From positions 14,904,297 to 14,968,296 of the forward strand of contig WMCF01000003.1 of the NCBI GenBank assembly GCA_009792885.1: 64,000 nucleotides of DNA. The letters run 5' to 3'. A program made the position numbers and the translations under genes. The notes beneath the pieces were generated by a model that was not told where the DNA came from, searched no databases, and was given only the letters and a program-made list of their open reading frames with translations. This document shows, piece by piece, positions 14,291 through 25,785 of this stretch. Numbering within the stretch: position 1 is the first letter of the stretch; every line of letters begins with the position of its first letter. Source of the stretch: Eremophila alpestris peregrina (Eukaryota > Chordata > Aves > Passeriformes > Alaudidae).

Positions 14291-16375
14291 TTGTAGTTTG
14301 TGAAGATTTAGAACTAGGAGGTTTTTAAGAGTAAGACTGCCAGATTCCCTCTCATAATAAAAGGAAGAGCATGAGCATTTTTAAAAGTTAGAATTTTCAC
14401 ATGGCTAGTTTTGTGGCCAAGCTTGATTTCTTACAGCAGCAACTGGTTTTCCTGCCATATGTCCTAAATAATAAAAGACTGTATGAAGTCAACAGCATGC
14501 TTTGAGACATACCTTGGCTGAGCAGTGCAGAGAGTGAGATGGTCACCACTGTAGGGCAAGAGAATCAGAATCACCTTGTGACTTAGGAAAAAGCTGTGGA
14601 GAAGGGCTGAAAATGTCAGAAGCCAGCAGTGGGAGTTTGAAGAGCACTGTGGTTTGTTACTTCACAGATGAGTTTGTCCTGTGGGTTGCTTTTTATTGTG
14701 TGATGGGTTTTTCCACCATTGCGTATTCTTATACTTGTACTTTCTGAGTAGGTGACGATGGAAAAATAGATTAGGGGTTGAAGGGGATTTTTTTGGTTCT
14801 TTTTCTTCTGGTCTCATTGTTAGAGATCTGCACCAAAAATACAGACTAAATGCAATGCAGGTGAAAAGCAGTGGTCTTTGAGCTCTGCCAGTGAACCGGA
14901 AAGCTGCACAGCCTGAGCGAGAGGCAAAGTAGTTCCATTCTTATTGCATGGCGTGCTGTTTTTGTTGAGCTCAGTAGTTTAATTCTTTTATAAATATTTT
15001 CTTTGTACTTTCAGAGAGGTTTTTTTCCTTCTTTTTGATAGGCCAGGCTTTTATCATGATGGTTTGATGTTAGGATTTGAAAGATCTGGGGACTTGTTGC
15101 TTCAATGTTTTGTTGTTTCCCTGTCATTTAGTTCATCAGTCCATTTTTAACATTTGATGAGAAAACATTTTCAAATTACCAATTGATAGAGATTCCAGAG
15201 GACCCAGTGTTGGGGATGAACCTGCCCAAAGGCAATGATATGTCCATCTGGGAAGAAAAAAATCATTATGTGAGAATATGGACAAGGTGGAATTAATTAC
15301 TCTGTGCAATTATACCAACAAGGAACATGTTCGATTTTTTAAATCAAGAATATAGTTGCATTCTGCTGGCAAGGACTTATTATGTTAAATAATCTGCTTT
15401 AGGAAGTTTGTTTCATTTGATTCAAGATACTGGTCTGGTTATCCTAATTTTCCTAGGATAAGACACTAATGGAACTGAAGTGTCTTTATGATTAAATTGC
15501 CCTCCAACATACTTGCAATAACTGGGACTTGTTTGCATGAGGATTTAGTCTCTAAAATGTACTACCTTATGCACAGAGGACAAGGAGGTCTTTGAGACCA
15601 GGTCTGTACTTGCAATGCTCTGGTTGAACATAATTCCAGAAGCAGTATTGAGCTGAATAACTTTAATCCTGCTGTTCTCTCCAGTGAAAAAATGGAAGGT
15701 GAAATAAAACCACTTTCTCTGTCCTGCCTATATTGTCATTCCTCTCAGTGACAGGGAAGTTACTTATAGAAAGTTTATTGCATTGATAGGGAGAAGCAAA
15801 ATTGTTCTAGTTCTCATGTGTAAGTAGGGCCAAGTATTGTGGCCAGGTTCTACTGACAGCTCATTCCTGGGCATTGGAGCCCAGTGAAAGCCTCTTCTGC
15901 TTGGAAGCAGCACTTGGGCCTCAGCTGAAGTCACCCTTTCTTCTTTGTTTTTCCCCTGGTTGTGGAAAGGCATTTACTTTGTCTTTGACTCAGACCACAA
16001 GTAGCTTTATTTTCACTTGTGACAGCTGTTCAGTGAGAGTGAAGCAGCCAGTTCCTCCTCTGTGTTTGCAGTCCAGAACAGATACGGTGTCTGCTGGTGT
16101 CTCTGCCAGTGCTCTGAAAAGTTCAGTTTCACAGGAGACAGTGGAACAGGCACCTCATACAGACCTTGGCCTGTCTGCTTTGAAGATTAGTTTCATGCTT
16201 TTTTTTTTTTTTTATTGAGGAAGGAGGGAGTGTTTACAGGAATTGAAATCACCCATTTTACTGGAAGTGGACCTGATAAAGAAAGCAGGGAGTTGTTCAG
16301 ACATCTTCTTCCAGCCTTCTAATATTGACCTTCATCTCCCCATGCTAGGATCCCATCTCTGTGCTTCTGGACCCC

Positions 16376-16407
16376 CATACACTCAGTGTATGCATACATA
16401 CACTGAG
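16376..16407. other. Overlapping inverted repeats (hairpin/cruciform candidate)
   Basis: CTCAGTGTATG at 16382-16392 is the exact reverse complement of CATACACTGAG at 16397-16407, giving an 11-bp stem with a 4-base CATA loop. The left arm can also pair with the bases just before it: CATACACT (16376-16383) is complementary to AGTGTATG (16385-16392). Two mutually exclusive hairpins are therefore possible. Flanking sequence does not extend the stem to microRNA-precursor length. Confidence 0.85.
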
Positions 16408-18236
16408 ATGTCACCTTTCTCTCATCTGTATGTCAGCTCTGTTTTCTTACTTTTCCTAATCCCTGCACTCCCTGTATCACCTGTGTCCTGAACAGAAACC
16501 ATGATGCCAGCAGTGACGACTGAAGTAAGAACTGGCTTTAAGAGCACTGGAGAGACTGGAACTGCTGCCCATCAGCTGACTGCACATTGCAGGTGCTGTG
16601 GCAGCATCCACCCCACAGCGTGGGTAAGCACTCCTTACCACTCTGCCGTGGTCCAGGCTGGAGACTTTGGGGACCTCTGAGCAGAGACCAAAGTCTTGTA
16701 AGCCTGTTTTCTTCTTGGGCCAGTGTTGGGGTGATACTCCCATCTCTAAGTATGAAAGTATCAGGGTTTGGAAGCACAAGGCAATGCGTGCTGGAAAAAA
16801 AAAACCCACTCTTTCTGAACAGTGTTATTTATCCACTTCCTTTGTCTGGTTCAATAGTGTCTAAGTAGTGGTTGAAATAACAGAAAAGATAAGTCCAAGG
16901 TTTTTTTTAAGGCCATGTTTCAACATAAATCTGTTTTCTTAACATATCCTCTTTCCTTTCTCTGAGACATTTACTATCTTTTTGTGTTTAGAGCAAAAAG
17001 AAGGAATGCAGCATATGTTGTCACTGCCCTTGAACTTTGCAAATCTGGCTCTGCTTCCTCCTGTTTGCTTCACTTCTTGTTTTACCTCTATCTGCCTAAT
17101 GCATCAGTTCATGGGAGGATCCCTTATAAAATGGAAACCTTTCCAGTGAGGCATTCCCTTCCACCTTGCAAAAAGTCTTTGCTGTAAATTTGCTCCAGGT
17201 TTACTAACGACTTTGCACCAAAGTCATAAATTTTAATGACTTCACAGAAGAGGATTTGCCCCCTTCAGATAGGGGCTGACACAGTATGGTACAGTGTGCT
17301 TTCTCCTGTATAAGAAAATAAAATAAATTACAGCAAATAGCTTGTTCTGCCACAAAGCTTACACATTTCTGTTCACTTTGGGACAGGTTCTAGGCCTGAA
17401 GGAATGCAGAATTAGGAATTGCTATGGAGTGATATCTCCATAGTGTAATAGCAGCGGGTTCCAGACATTTAACCACTTAAATGCCTGGCTCAGGATTACA
17501 ACAGCAAGATGTTACTCCTTCTGTTACCTAATAGCAGATACACGATTTGAGGGAAGTTTGGGTGTGACTTTTGTGGCTGTTTTATACCAAAACTAGCTAC
17601 TTCTGGAATGTTTGGGCCCTTTGTAGGGAGGGGCCCACAGGGGCCACACAGGAGTGCATGAATTTCTTCTTCATGGTGTGGAATGGTGGCTCCCAGCTCT
17701 AAACAGGGGTACAGTTACATCAGCTGTGAGGGGATCACCTCCACACCCACCAGAACTCTCATTTAGTGGCCTTACTTGAATTTTGTAATTCTTACCCATT
17801 TCTAACAGGGTAGAGAAAGAAGGACTGTGTTGACTGCAGCTTATTCCACATGATAGGTTTGCAAAACTTTAAAGCTGCTTCAGTGTCTTATATTCTCCAT
17901 TATCTTGTTTGTACAGTAATAGCATTTTACTTTTGTGGTGTTAGCACAAACCCAAAAATTTGTAGAACTTAATGAACTTAATTAAGCAACTTACTTTGAG
18001 TCATTTTAAGGGAATGGAACCCAGACCTCCCAGCATCCTGTTTTAACTCTTGAGTGTGTTCACTCCTTCAGCTGGAAAATTAAATCCAAAACATAGATGA
18101 AGAGAAATTATTCTTGCTAGCACATGCACCTTCCCAACAGAGATAGGCTAGATTAATTAACAGAATAGCACTCCTAATACTGAAGGTTCCAGTTAGATGC
18201 TTCTTAAGTGAGTGATGCAGGGGGGAGTTTGCTGTT

Positions 18237-18256
18237 TGTGTACGTGTGCATGTGTG
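18237..18256. repeat. Alternating pyrimidine-purine tract, 20 nt
   Basis: Twenty consecutive bases, mostly TG with single CG, TA and CA steps, alternate strictly between pyrimidine and purine. Tracts of this kind can adopt the Z-DNA form under supercoiling. It is short and has no other visible context. Confidence 0.75.
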
Positions 18257-21200
18257 GGTCTCTGGTTTCAGTCTGAGCAAGCTCGGGTGCAATGGCAGTT
18301 AAGCAAGCTGCATCATGTGGCATTATTGGAAACACTTCTTTATGTTGTCATTGCTGATTCCAGCAAAGTCCACTTTCCTCCAGGGTTATGTAAAGTTCAA
18401 ATTATTTCAGAGACAGCAGAATGGTAATTACAGCTAAGGGGCTGTCTTCTTTGCAAATCTTAGAAAAAGTGTAGATGTCTGATGGCATGAATCAGTATTC
18501 TGATTTTTGGGTCAGACTATTGTGGTAGCACATTCTGCTCCTTTAGATTCCCTTTTCGTTATGTTGGTATACACTGTGACTCTGCAGGCCTGCTTCCCTC
18601 TCCTCTATGCCCAGAGAAAGCTGGTTTGTGTGGGGATAGAGTAGCTAAAGAGGAATAGGCAAGTGTCCCACAGGCATGGTGCATTTCTAGATATTTAGAA
18701 AATATACTGGTCTCTCCGAGAAGGCAGGTAATACTTTGCAATATATCCTTCATTCTTGGCACTTTTCATTGATATCAGAGGGTGAGATGGAGAGCTCACA
18801 CTCCAGTTGTATAAATAAATCAGAATGGTAGGAAACTAATGCAGCAGTGCCATCTCTTAAGTGCTATTTGTAATTACCTATCTTAGGGAATAATCTGAGA
18901 TGTCTGATGAAGTTTCAATGCTGAACCCTTTTCTGTGCCACAGTCCTGATGCAGTTTTTATCATATTTACCTTCAGGATCTTCTGTGAGTGGGAAGAGGG
19001 ATTCTGGTTGTGTGACAGCAGCCCTTGGCAACACGTGGAGTCACAGTGTCAACACCAGGCTCATACTACAGTACCATGACTTGCCAACAAGACAGGTGAG
19101 AACTTAACAGCAAAAAGAATTTAAATAAAGCTGCAACAACAGTGCTTGGTCAGATGGGCTTCAGCCTCTCTGGTTATGCTACATGTGTTGAGAACTTGGC
19201 ACTCAAGAGCCCAATTGTTTATTTGGGGTGGGGATCAGTGTCAGTTGTTTTTAAGAGATGACCAGCACTCCAGTCCCTCTGTGTGTTAGGATGGGCTTTT
19301 CTGAGTCACAGTTGGTACAGATGTACAAGTTTCTTGAGCCTTTTGTGCATTCTACATCTTGGAGATGAAAGGTGATCCTGAAAGTGCTTTCCAGCACAGG
19401 AATTTTAGGGCAGGAGTAGAAACCTAGTCTTTTCACTGGCACGGTTGTTTTGCTGTCATGCTGTCCACTCTTTGTGCCCAATTTCAGCTGTGCCTGTTAG
19501 GACAGGGAGTACTCTGTTTTCTGGGACTGCTGTTTTGTGAGTAGAAACTTGCTGCCTGCACCAGCAAGCTTAACTTTGAGCAGTAAGTATGGTACCAATT
19601 TCCCAGAAGTATGCCTGCAAGTGGGAGAATAGTTACCCTTTTCACTGAGTGACTTGCTTTTAAGTGAAATATAGTAGCATCTTTTACTGCAATCTTCACC
19701 TCTTAATTTAAAAAACTGTGAAATACTGGGAGACAAGACATTTGGGGTATGATTGAGGGAATGACATTTTTTTTGTTTTTAGAAACATCATAATGCATGA
19801 TTTCATCTGTCCCTTGGGATATCTGTGGTTATAATCTCTTCTGGCTTTGTCTGTTCTGTTTTTGCATTGATGTAACTCTTTCCAAAGGCTGTGACCCTCA
19901 GTCTTAATGTTATTGATTTTCTGCCAGTTAAAATAGAGAGCTGTCAGAAAAATTGCTACGCGGTGTTTGTACCATCTTACTCCTATACCGTTACTACCCA
20001 TGTGTGTTCAGATTGGTGCTCATGGGTTTCCTGTCACAACACAAAGTTTCCCACTTTTAGATTGCAGTCTTTAGAGCCAGAGGAGAGGAAGCCATCCAGT
20101 TTTATTAGAAAATTATTTCTTAGAAGTAAAATTATAATGATAGCACTCCTGTTTCTTCACGTAGTGGGCACTTTGAAGCAGCCCTAGTCCTCTGGACTTT
20201 GAGGTAGAAGGTTAAGTGTGTCAAATGCTGGTAGGAAAGGCATCTTCTGTACTGAGTTCTAAATGAGTGAAGTGTACTCTTACTGCTGCTGGTCATTGAA
20301 TTTTTCTTATGCTTCGTATTCTGGTCTGTAATGAGTTCTCCTTTTCTACAAAAATACTAAGTTCTGCAAAATACAAAGCTGTTCATAAATTTCCTGGATC
20401 ACTTCAGTTACATGAGAGGTGGAGTTGGCAGAGGGTAAAGGGCAGAAACTGGGCTCTGTGCTACTTCATGATGCACAAAGTCAGCTAAAACAGATTAAGA
20501 ACATTCCTCTGGTAGTGGAAAAAGGGAGACAGCTTTCCTAAAGAACATTCAGATATTACATGTAGTTTTTCCTGATTTTGTTTGAGAAGGAATAAATCGC
20601 AAATATATGAAAAGTTGTGTTCAAGCCTTTGAAATTATGCTTAGCAGAGTTTTCCTCTTTTCCTGACTGGATTTATCAGGTGCACCACATTGCTTTCAAG
20701 AGAAGCTGTGTGCTCATTCTGTTTTAATTAAGCAAAGGAACTAAAGCTACAGTGAAGAAAAACAACCTTAAAGTAAATGTTAGTATATATTATTAAAACC
20801 AAAGTAATTTGAAACAGAAGTTTGATATAAATAGTGATGTGCCTGTGAAGTCCATCACTGAAATGGGATATGTCCGTGATGTCCTGTAGGTATTTTCCTG
20901 TTGCTGATATCTGTGTCCTTTTTTCAGATAAATTCTTGTTTCTTAAACTCACAGAAATCTTTCAGCAAGACATGCACTTTCCAGTTAGAGGAAGGCATCT
21001 AAAGTTACCCTACCTGTCACAGCACTGTATTGATCAAATTACTTTCATTTTACACACATATGCTCCTTTATAATTGCTTTATACCCACTTTCAGAAATGA
21101 CCTGTGAATAAAGGTGCCTCAGTTCTTGAGATGCCATTTCAGTCATCGTAAAGTGGTTCTGCCAGAGGTATTCGGTATCAGTGCTTTGAAAGCTAGCACT

Positions 21201-21287
21201 TTTTAAGGAAGCTTAACATGAAGATTCAAACATTACCAAGTCAGTAATCACATTTACAAATTCTCATACTGTAGTAAAAACAAAAAC

Positions 21288-21321
21288 TAATAACAACCAA
21301 AAACAAATAACAACCAAAAAC
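21288..21321. repeat. 17-bp tandem duplication, two copies
   Basis: The 17-base units at 21288-21304 and 21305-21321 differ only at their first base and share AATAACAACCAAAAAC. The A/C-rich composition indicates replication slippage in a low-complexity stretch. It lies about 180 bp before the CR1 fragment but is not part of it. Confidence 0.9.
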
Positions 21322-21501
21322 CTGTGATTATCTGTAGTCTTGGTTTTAAAGTAAAATTTTGCCCCAGGAAATTACTGAAAGCACACAGTTGGTCTAGGGA
21401 TTTGGGTGAAAAGTAGTTTCGAAAGTTTTCCTGCTTTTCCACATTTGTAACCTTACAGAATCAATGCTGCATGAGGAATAAGCTGTGTTTCCATAGACTC
21501 T

Positions 21502-22670
21502 TAGAAACTTCATATGGTTGGTGACTGCCCATCTCTCTGATTTGTCAAGGTCTCTCTGCAGGGCCTCCCTGCCTCTGAGAATATCAAGAGCTCCTCACAA
21601 TTCAGTGCCATTGGCAAACTTATTTACTATCCCTTTGAATCCCAGTCATTAATCAAGTTGTTGAAGACCACAGGGCTGAGGTTGGAGCCCTGCAGAACCC
21701 CACTAGTGACAGGTCCCCACTCTGATGTCACTCCATTCACTACAACTCTGTGTGCCTGACCTGTGAGCCAGTTGCTAACCCAGCACATGTGTTTATCTAG
21801 CTGTGGCCTGGACAATTTGTCCAGAAGCCACAAGAAAGACTGAAAGCTTTGCAGAAGTCCAAGAGGATTACATCAGCTGGCTTTCCTAGGTCTTTTAGGT
21901 GGGTTACCCTGTTGTAGAAGGAAATCATGTTTAACAAGCAGGACTTTCCCTTTATAGAGCCATGCTAGCTGTGATCAGTGACTGTGTTGTCTTACAGGTG
22001 TTTTCAGTACTTCCCAGAATAATCTTTTTCATGATTTTACCAGACACTGGAATTGAGACTGACCGGCCTGTAGCTTCTGAGGTCCTCCTTCTTGGCCTTC
22101 TTGAAAATCAGGATGTTTGCCAGCTTCCTGTCAGGTGGGACCTCTCAGGATTCCAAGGCTGCTGAAAATCATTGAGAGAGCTTTGTGATGATGTCAGCTA
22201 GCTCCTCAGATGAGTCCCATCAGGCCCCATAGATTTGTAGGGATCCAGCTGAAACAGCAGATCCCACACAATTTCAGGATCAGCTGGGAATTGATCATTC
22301 TTTCAGTCACAGTCCTCCAGCTCAGGGCTAGAGGCCCCCATGGCCCATCATCTGTGTTGAGAGATGGAGGCAAAGAATGCATTTAAACGCCTCTGCCTTG
22401 TTAATGTCCCCGTTTGTGAGGTTGACAATCCTCACCCTGTAATGAGATGATGTTATTTCTACACTGCCTTTTGCCATTAATGTATTTGAAAAAACCCTCT
22501 TTTTTATTGTCCCCTACAGTTCTGGCCTGCTTTATCTCCAGTTAAGTTTTGACCACACAAATTTTCCCCCTACCATGGCCAACAGCATTTCTATATTCTT
22601 CCCATATCACTTGACCTTGCTTCCACCAGACATACACCACCCTTTTCCTTCCAGAGTGGATACAATTTGT
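21502..22670 (-). mobile_element. CR1 LINE fragment, antisense, lacking its 3' end
   Basis: On the minus strand this is the middle of CR1 ORF2, the endonuclease/reverse-transcriptase polyprotein of a non-LTR retrotransposon. Recognisable pieces, in element order, are NKKEGFFKYINGKRQCRNN near 22510-22450 (family pattern NKKGFFKYIN), a WVSNWLTGQAHRVVVNGVTS block near 21780-21710, and SGVLQGSNLSPVVFN near 21700-21660 (family SGVPQGSVLGPVLFN). Similarity begins abruptly near 21502, inside coding sequence, so the thumb region, 3' UTR and terminal 8-bp repeats are all absent. CR1 copies normally keep the 3' end and lose the 5' end. The right-hand limit is uncertain and may reach about 22940. It has many stops and frame breaks. 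Confidence 0.9.
21590..22515 (-). pseudogene. Broken CR1 reverse-transcriptase segment
   Basis: This is the decayed reverse-transcriptase coding part of the CR1 copy above. The longest uninterrupted piece is 68 codons (21627-21833) and contains RVVVNGVTSEWGPVTSGV. The catalytic box, usually FADD in CR1 (the YADD box of reverse transcriptases), reads FANG at 21607-21618, so both metal-binding aspartates are lost. The conserved proline of SGVPQG has become leucine, and a stop follows soon after the FANG box. It cannot encode an active enzyme. The family is certain from the motif series; the subfamily is not assigned. Confidence 0.88.
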
Positions 22671-24177
22671 TTTTTCAAACGGTAGATTTCATTCTTTAGT
22701 CAGTCACTTAATCCCCAGAATATTATCTGTCTGGATCTACTTTCTCTGTTTCTTCCCCTGGAGGAGCTGGAGCAGTGGTGACAGTCTGAGGGACTTTCCC
22801 TCATTATATCTGACTTCCAAGGTAGTAGAGCCAGTGTGCCAATCCTTGCTGCAGAATCCCACCCTTCAAGAGAAAAAGCACCTCTTGGGAAGCACTGGGC
22901 CAAGGGTGATGTTCTTCAAAACATGGAGTGATAATGTGATTGTTCAGGAATATTCAAGCAAGCCGTTTTCCAGAGCTATGGTATCTCCTGGAGAGTCCAC
23001 TGGGCTGCTAGATGCTTGTTCTTAGTCATGCAGTATTTGTTTCTGGGAAAACTCACAGGCACAGTCCCTGTTCCTGAAACCTTGGGTTATGCCAGGGCAG
23101 CAGGTGGCAGAGCAAGTATGTATCAAACCTTAGGAAGCTGGACATAGAATTCCTGCACAGTTGGATTTTTTTTTTATATATTGAGTAAAAAATGTGTTTT
23201 GTTTGTCCTGTAGATATTTTCCAGCCAACTATCCCTTTTTCCACCCCACCCTTCCTATGTCTGGTGAGCATTAATAAGACAGCAGCCAGTTCAGCAAAGT
23301 AATGAAATTTCTGGGATGTCCTGCCTGCCTGAAAATCAGTTAGGTTTGCTTTATTGCTAGGAAAGGCACAGCTTTCTGAAAGAACAGATGAACTTTGCTC
23401 TTTTGCTTCCTTCTAGAAGCCAGAGTTCTGGTTTTTGTTTCCTTCAGGACAGAAGCAACAACACTGGGGGAGGGCCAAAAGAGATTTCCAGTCTGCATTT
23501 AAATTCATTATGTCACCAAAACCCACAAGCATGGACAACAGCAGGAGTCTTTTAGCTACTGAGGTGGGGCTGAGCTGTACAATTTCAACAGCAGCACAGT
23601 GGCATAAGAACATGGGAAAAGTTAATTGTTTCCCACAAATACCTTCATGAAGGGAATTATCTTTGGATACTGATACTTCGTTCTCCTTAAGTACTCTTAC
23701 AAGTAGTTAACCATGACATTTATTTTCTTGAAATGCATACACAAACATGCAGACTCTTTGAGTTTGGGCCAAAATCAACAGGGCTGCACTAGTAACTATC
23801 AGACTCCTAAGTTAGCCCTATGTATATGATAATTATCCTTCTTTCCTGAACTGTAGTCAGCAGGCTTTAAGGTTACTGTTTTTCATGTGTTCTCACCTGT
23901 CTTTGGTAGAGTAAAATACATTGCCATGCTATATTTAATGTTTTGTTCTTGTCCATTGGAGGCAGGGTGCTGGATTAAATGAGACACTGCCCAGATCTGG
24001 TATGGCAACTCATATGGGCCTGGTTTATTTTATAATTTTCAAGGGATTAGTGAGATTCATAGTATTTTGTCAATCTGTGTAGCATGTTTTGAAATTCTCA
24101 GAGGAAAAATGCATATAGAAGTGTTATTTTATAAGAAGTCAGTATTTTCCTGTGGTATTTTCAAGAAAGAGCATTTA
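22671..24177. other. Spacer between two CR1 copies
   Basis: The first 270 bp or so (to about 22940) may be a further, poorly conserved upstream part of the preceding CR1, but I see no diagnostic motif there. The rest is AT-rich unique sequence with a run of 10 T at 23166-23175 and no open frame above about 75 codons. No gene was recognised. Confidence 0.5.
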
Positions 24178-25785
24178 GAATAACAGAATCATGCAGGTTG
24201 GAACCGTTAATATTATCAAGTGCAACCATTAACCCAGCACTGCCAAGTCCACCACTAAACCATGTCCCCAAGTGCCACATCTACATGTCTTTTAAATACA
24301 TCCAGGGGTGGAAACTCCATCACTTCCCTGAGCAGCCTGTCCCAATGCTTGACAACCCTTTCTGTGAAGATATTTTTCCTGATACCCAATCTAAACCTCC
24401 CTTGGCACAACTTGAGGCCATTTCCTCTTGTTCTGTCTCATGTTACCTGGGAGAAGAGACCGATCTCTACCCACCTACAACCTCCTTTCAGGGAGTTATA
24501 GAGACCACTGAGGTCTGCTCTGAATCTTCTTTTCTCCAGGCTGAACAAGTCCAGCTCCCTTAGTCACTCCTCATCAGACTTGTGCTCCAGACCCTTCACG
24601 AGCCTTGTTGCCCTTTTCTGGACATGCTCCAGCACCTCAGTGTCCTCCTTGTGTGAAATCCAGAACAGGACACAGGATTTGCAGTGCAGCCCCACCAGTG
24701 CCAAGTACAGGGGGACAATCACTTTCCTGGTCCCTCTGGCCACACTGTTCCTGATACAGGCTAGGATGCAATTGGCCTTCTTGGCCATCTAGACTGCTGG
24801 CTCATGTTCAGCTAGTTGTCAACCAGCATTCCCAGCCACTCTTCCCCTAGCCTGCAGCATTGCCTGGGGTTGTTGTGATGCAAGTGCAGAACCCAGCACT
24901 TCACCTTGCTGAATGCCATGTTACTGTCCCATTGATCCGGCCTGTCCAGGTTCCTCTGCAGAGCATTCCTACCCTCCAGTAGATCAACACTCCTGCTATC
25001 ACCTGCCAATTTGCTGGTGGTGCACTTGATCCTCTTGTCCAGGCAATCGATGAAGACACTGAATAGGTCTGGCCCTAATACTGAAGCCTGGGGAGCAGCA
25101 CTGGTGGCTGCTCACCGACTGGAAGTAGCACTATTCACCATCACTCTCTGGGCCCAGCCACCCAGACAGTGTTTCACCTAGCAACCAGTACATCCATCTG
25201 CACCATGGGAAGCCAGTTTCTCCATGAGAATGCTGTGGTAAGCAGTATCAAAAGCTCTACTAAAGTCTAGGTAGGTAACATCCACAGATGTTCCTTCATC
25301 CACTACGTGGGTCACTGTCGTAGAAGAAGATGAGGATGGTTCTGCAGGGCCTGCCTTTCACAAACCCATGCTGGTCCCCTGGTTGTCCTGCATGTGTTGT
25401 GTGATGGCACTCAGGATGATCTACTTCATGACCTTCCCCAGCTCCAAGGTCAGGAGGACAGCCTGTAGCTTGCAGATCTCCTCTGGCCCTTGTAGATGGT
25501 GCCACCTTTGCCAGGTTCCTGTCACCTGGGGCCTTCCTGGGTGACCAGGGCTGCAGGGAACTGATGGGCAGTGGCTCAGGGAGCTCTTCTGGCAGCTGCC
25601 TCAGTACCCTGGGGTGGATCCCCCTGGCCCCACAGACCTGTGTGTGTCTGGGTGGCAAAGCAGGTCAAAGAGGCATTTTCCCTTGGGCTATGGGGGCTTC
25701 ATTCTGCCCCCCATCCCTGTCGCCAGGTCAGGGGTCTGAGTATATGGAGAACAGCTGGTTTTAGGATTGAGGTAGGGGCTGAAGC
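24178..25785 (-). mobile_element. CR1 LINE, antisense, 3' end present, 5' truncated
   Basis: This is the longest CR1 copy in the window, about 1.6 kb. The left edge (24178-24194, with CAGAATCATGCAGGTTGG) is the reverse complement of a CR1 terminus with degenerate 8-bp repeat units. The 3' UTR follows, then the C-terminal and reverse-transcriptase parts of ORF2 reading leftward on the minus strand. Similarity fades near 25785, still inside the region between endonuclease and reverse transcriptase, so about the first half of the element is missing. That is the usual outcome of incomplete reverse transcription. It is an insertion independent of the copy at 21.5-22.7 kb: the two overlap in ORF2 content but differ in sequence. 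Confidence 0.95.
24540..25665 (-). pseudogene. Broken CR1 reverse-transcriptase ORF2 (C-terminal half)
   Basis: Read on the minus strand from 25665 downward, the family motifs appear in order: GIHPRVLRQLPEEL (usual GPDGIHPRVLREL), NLAKVAPS, QHGFVKGRPC near 25370-25345, a catalytic box that reads LAGD at 24998-25009 instead of FADD, and the C-terminal block MAKKANCILACIRNSVARGT with ATRLVKGLEHKSDEE (24564-24788, 74 codons open). The first catalytic aspartate has become glycine and several frameshifts separate the blocks. It encoded the enzyme that copies CR1 RNA into the genome by target-primed reverse transcription, and it is now inactive. Confidence 0.92.

Larger units (their letters stand above)
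14291..21501. other. Unique sequence, no gene recognised
   Basis: AT-rich single-copy DNA. Open frames reach about 114 codons (plus strand 15874-16218, minus strand 16477-16809) and have no recognisable domains. Overlapping frames on both strands near 16.5 kb reflect a local rise in GC. A run of 15 T lies at 16199-16213 and a run of 10 A at 16795-16804. No RNA gene, promoter or interspersed repeat was recognised. Confidence 0.55.

Noticed and set aside
21490..21530. ATAGACTCTTAGAAACTTC read as a decayed CR1 3' terminal repeat with an internal deletion after it
   Set aside because: The following AAACTTCATATGGTTGGTGA fits the internal CR1 coding block upstream of the FADD region, so the similarity starts inside coding sequence and no terminal repeat is needed.
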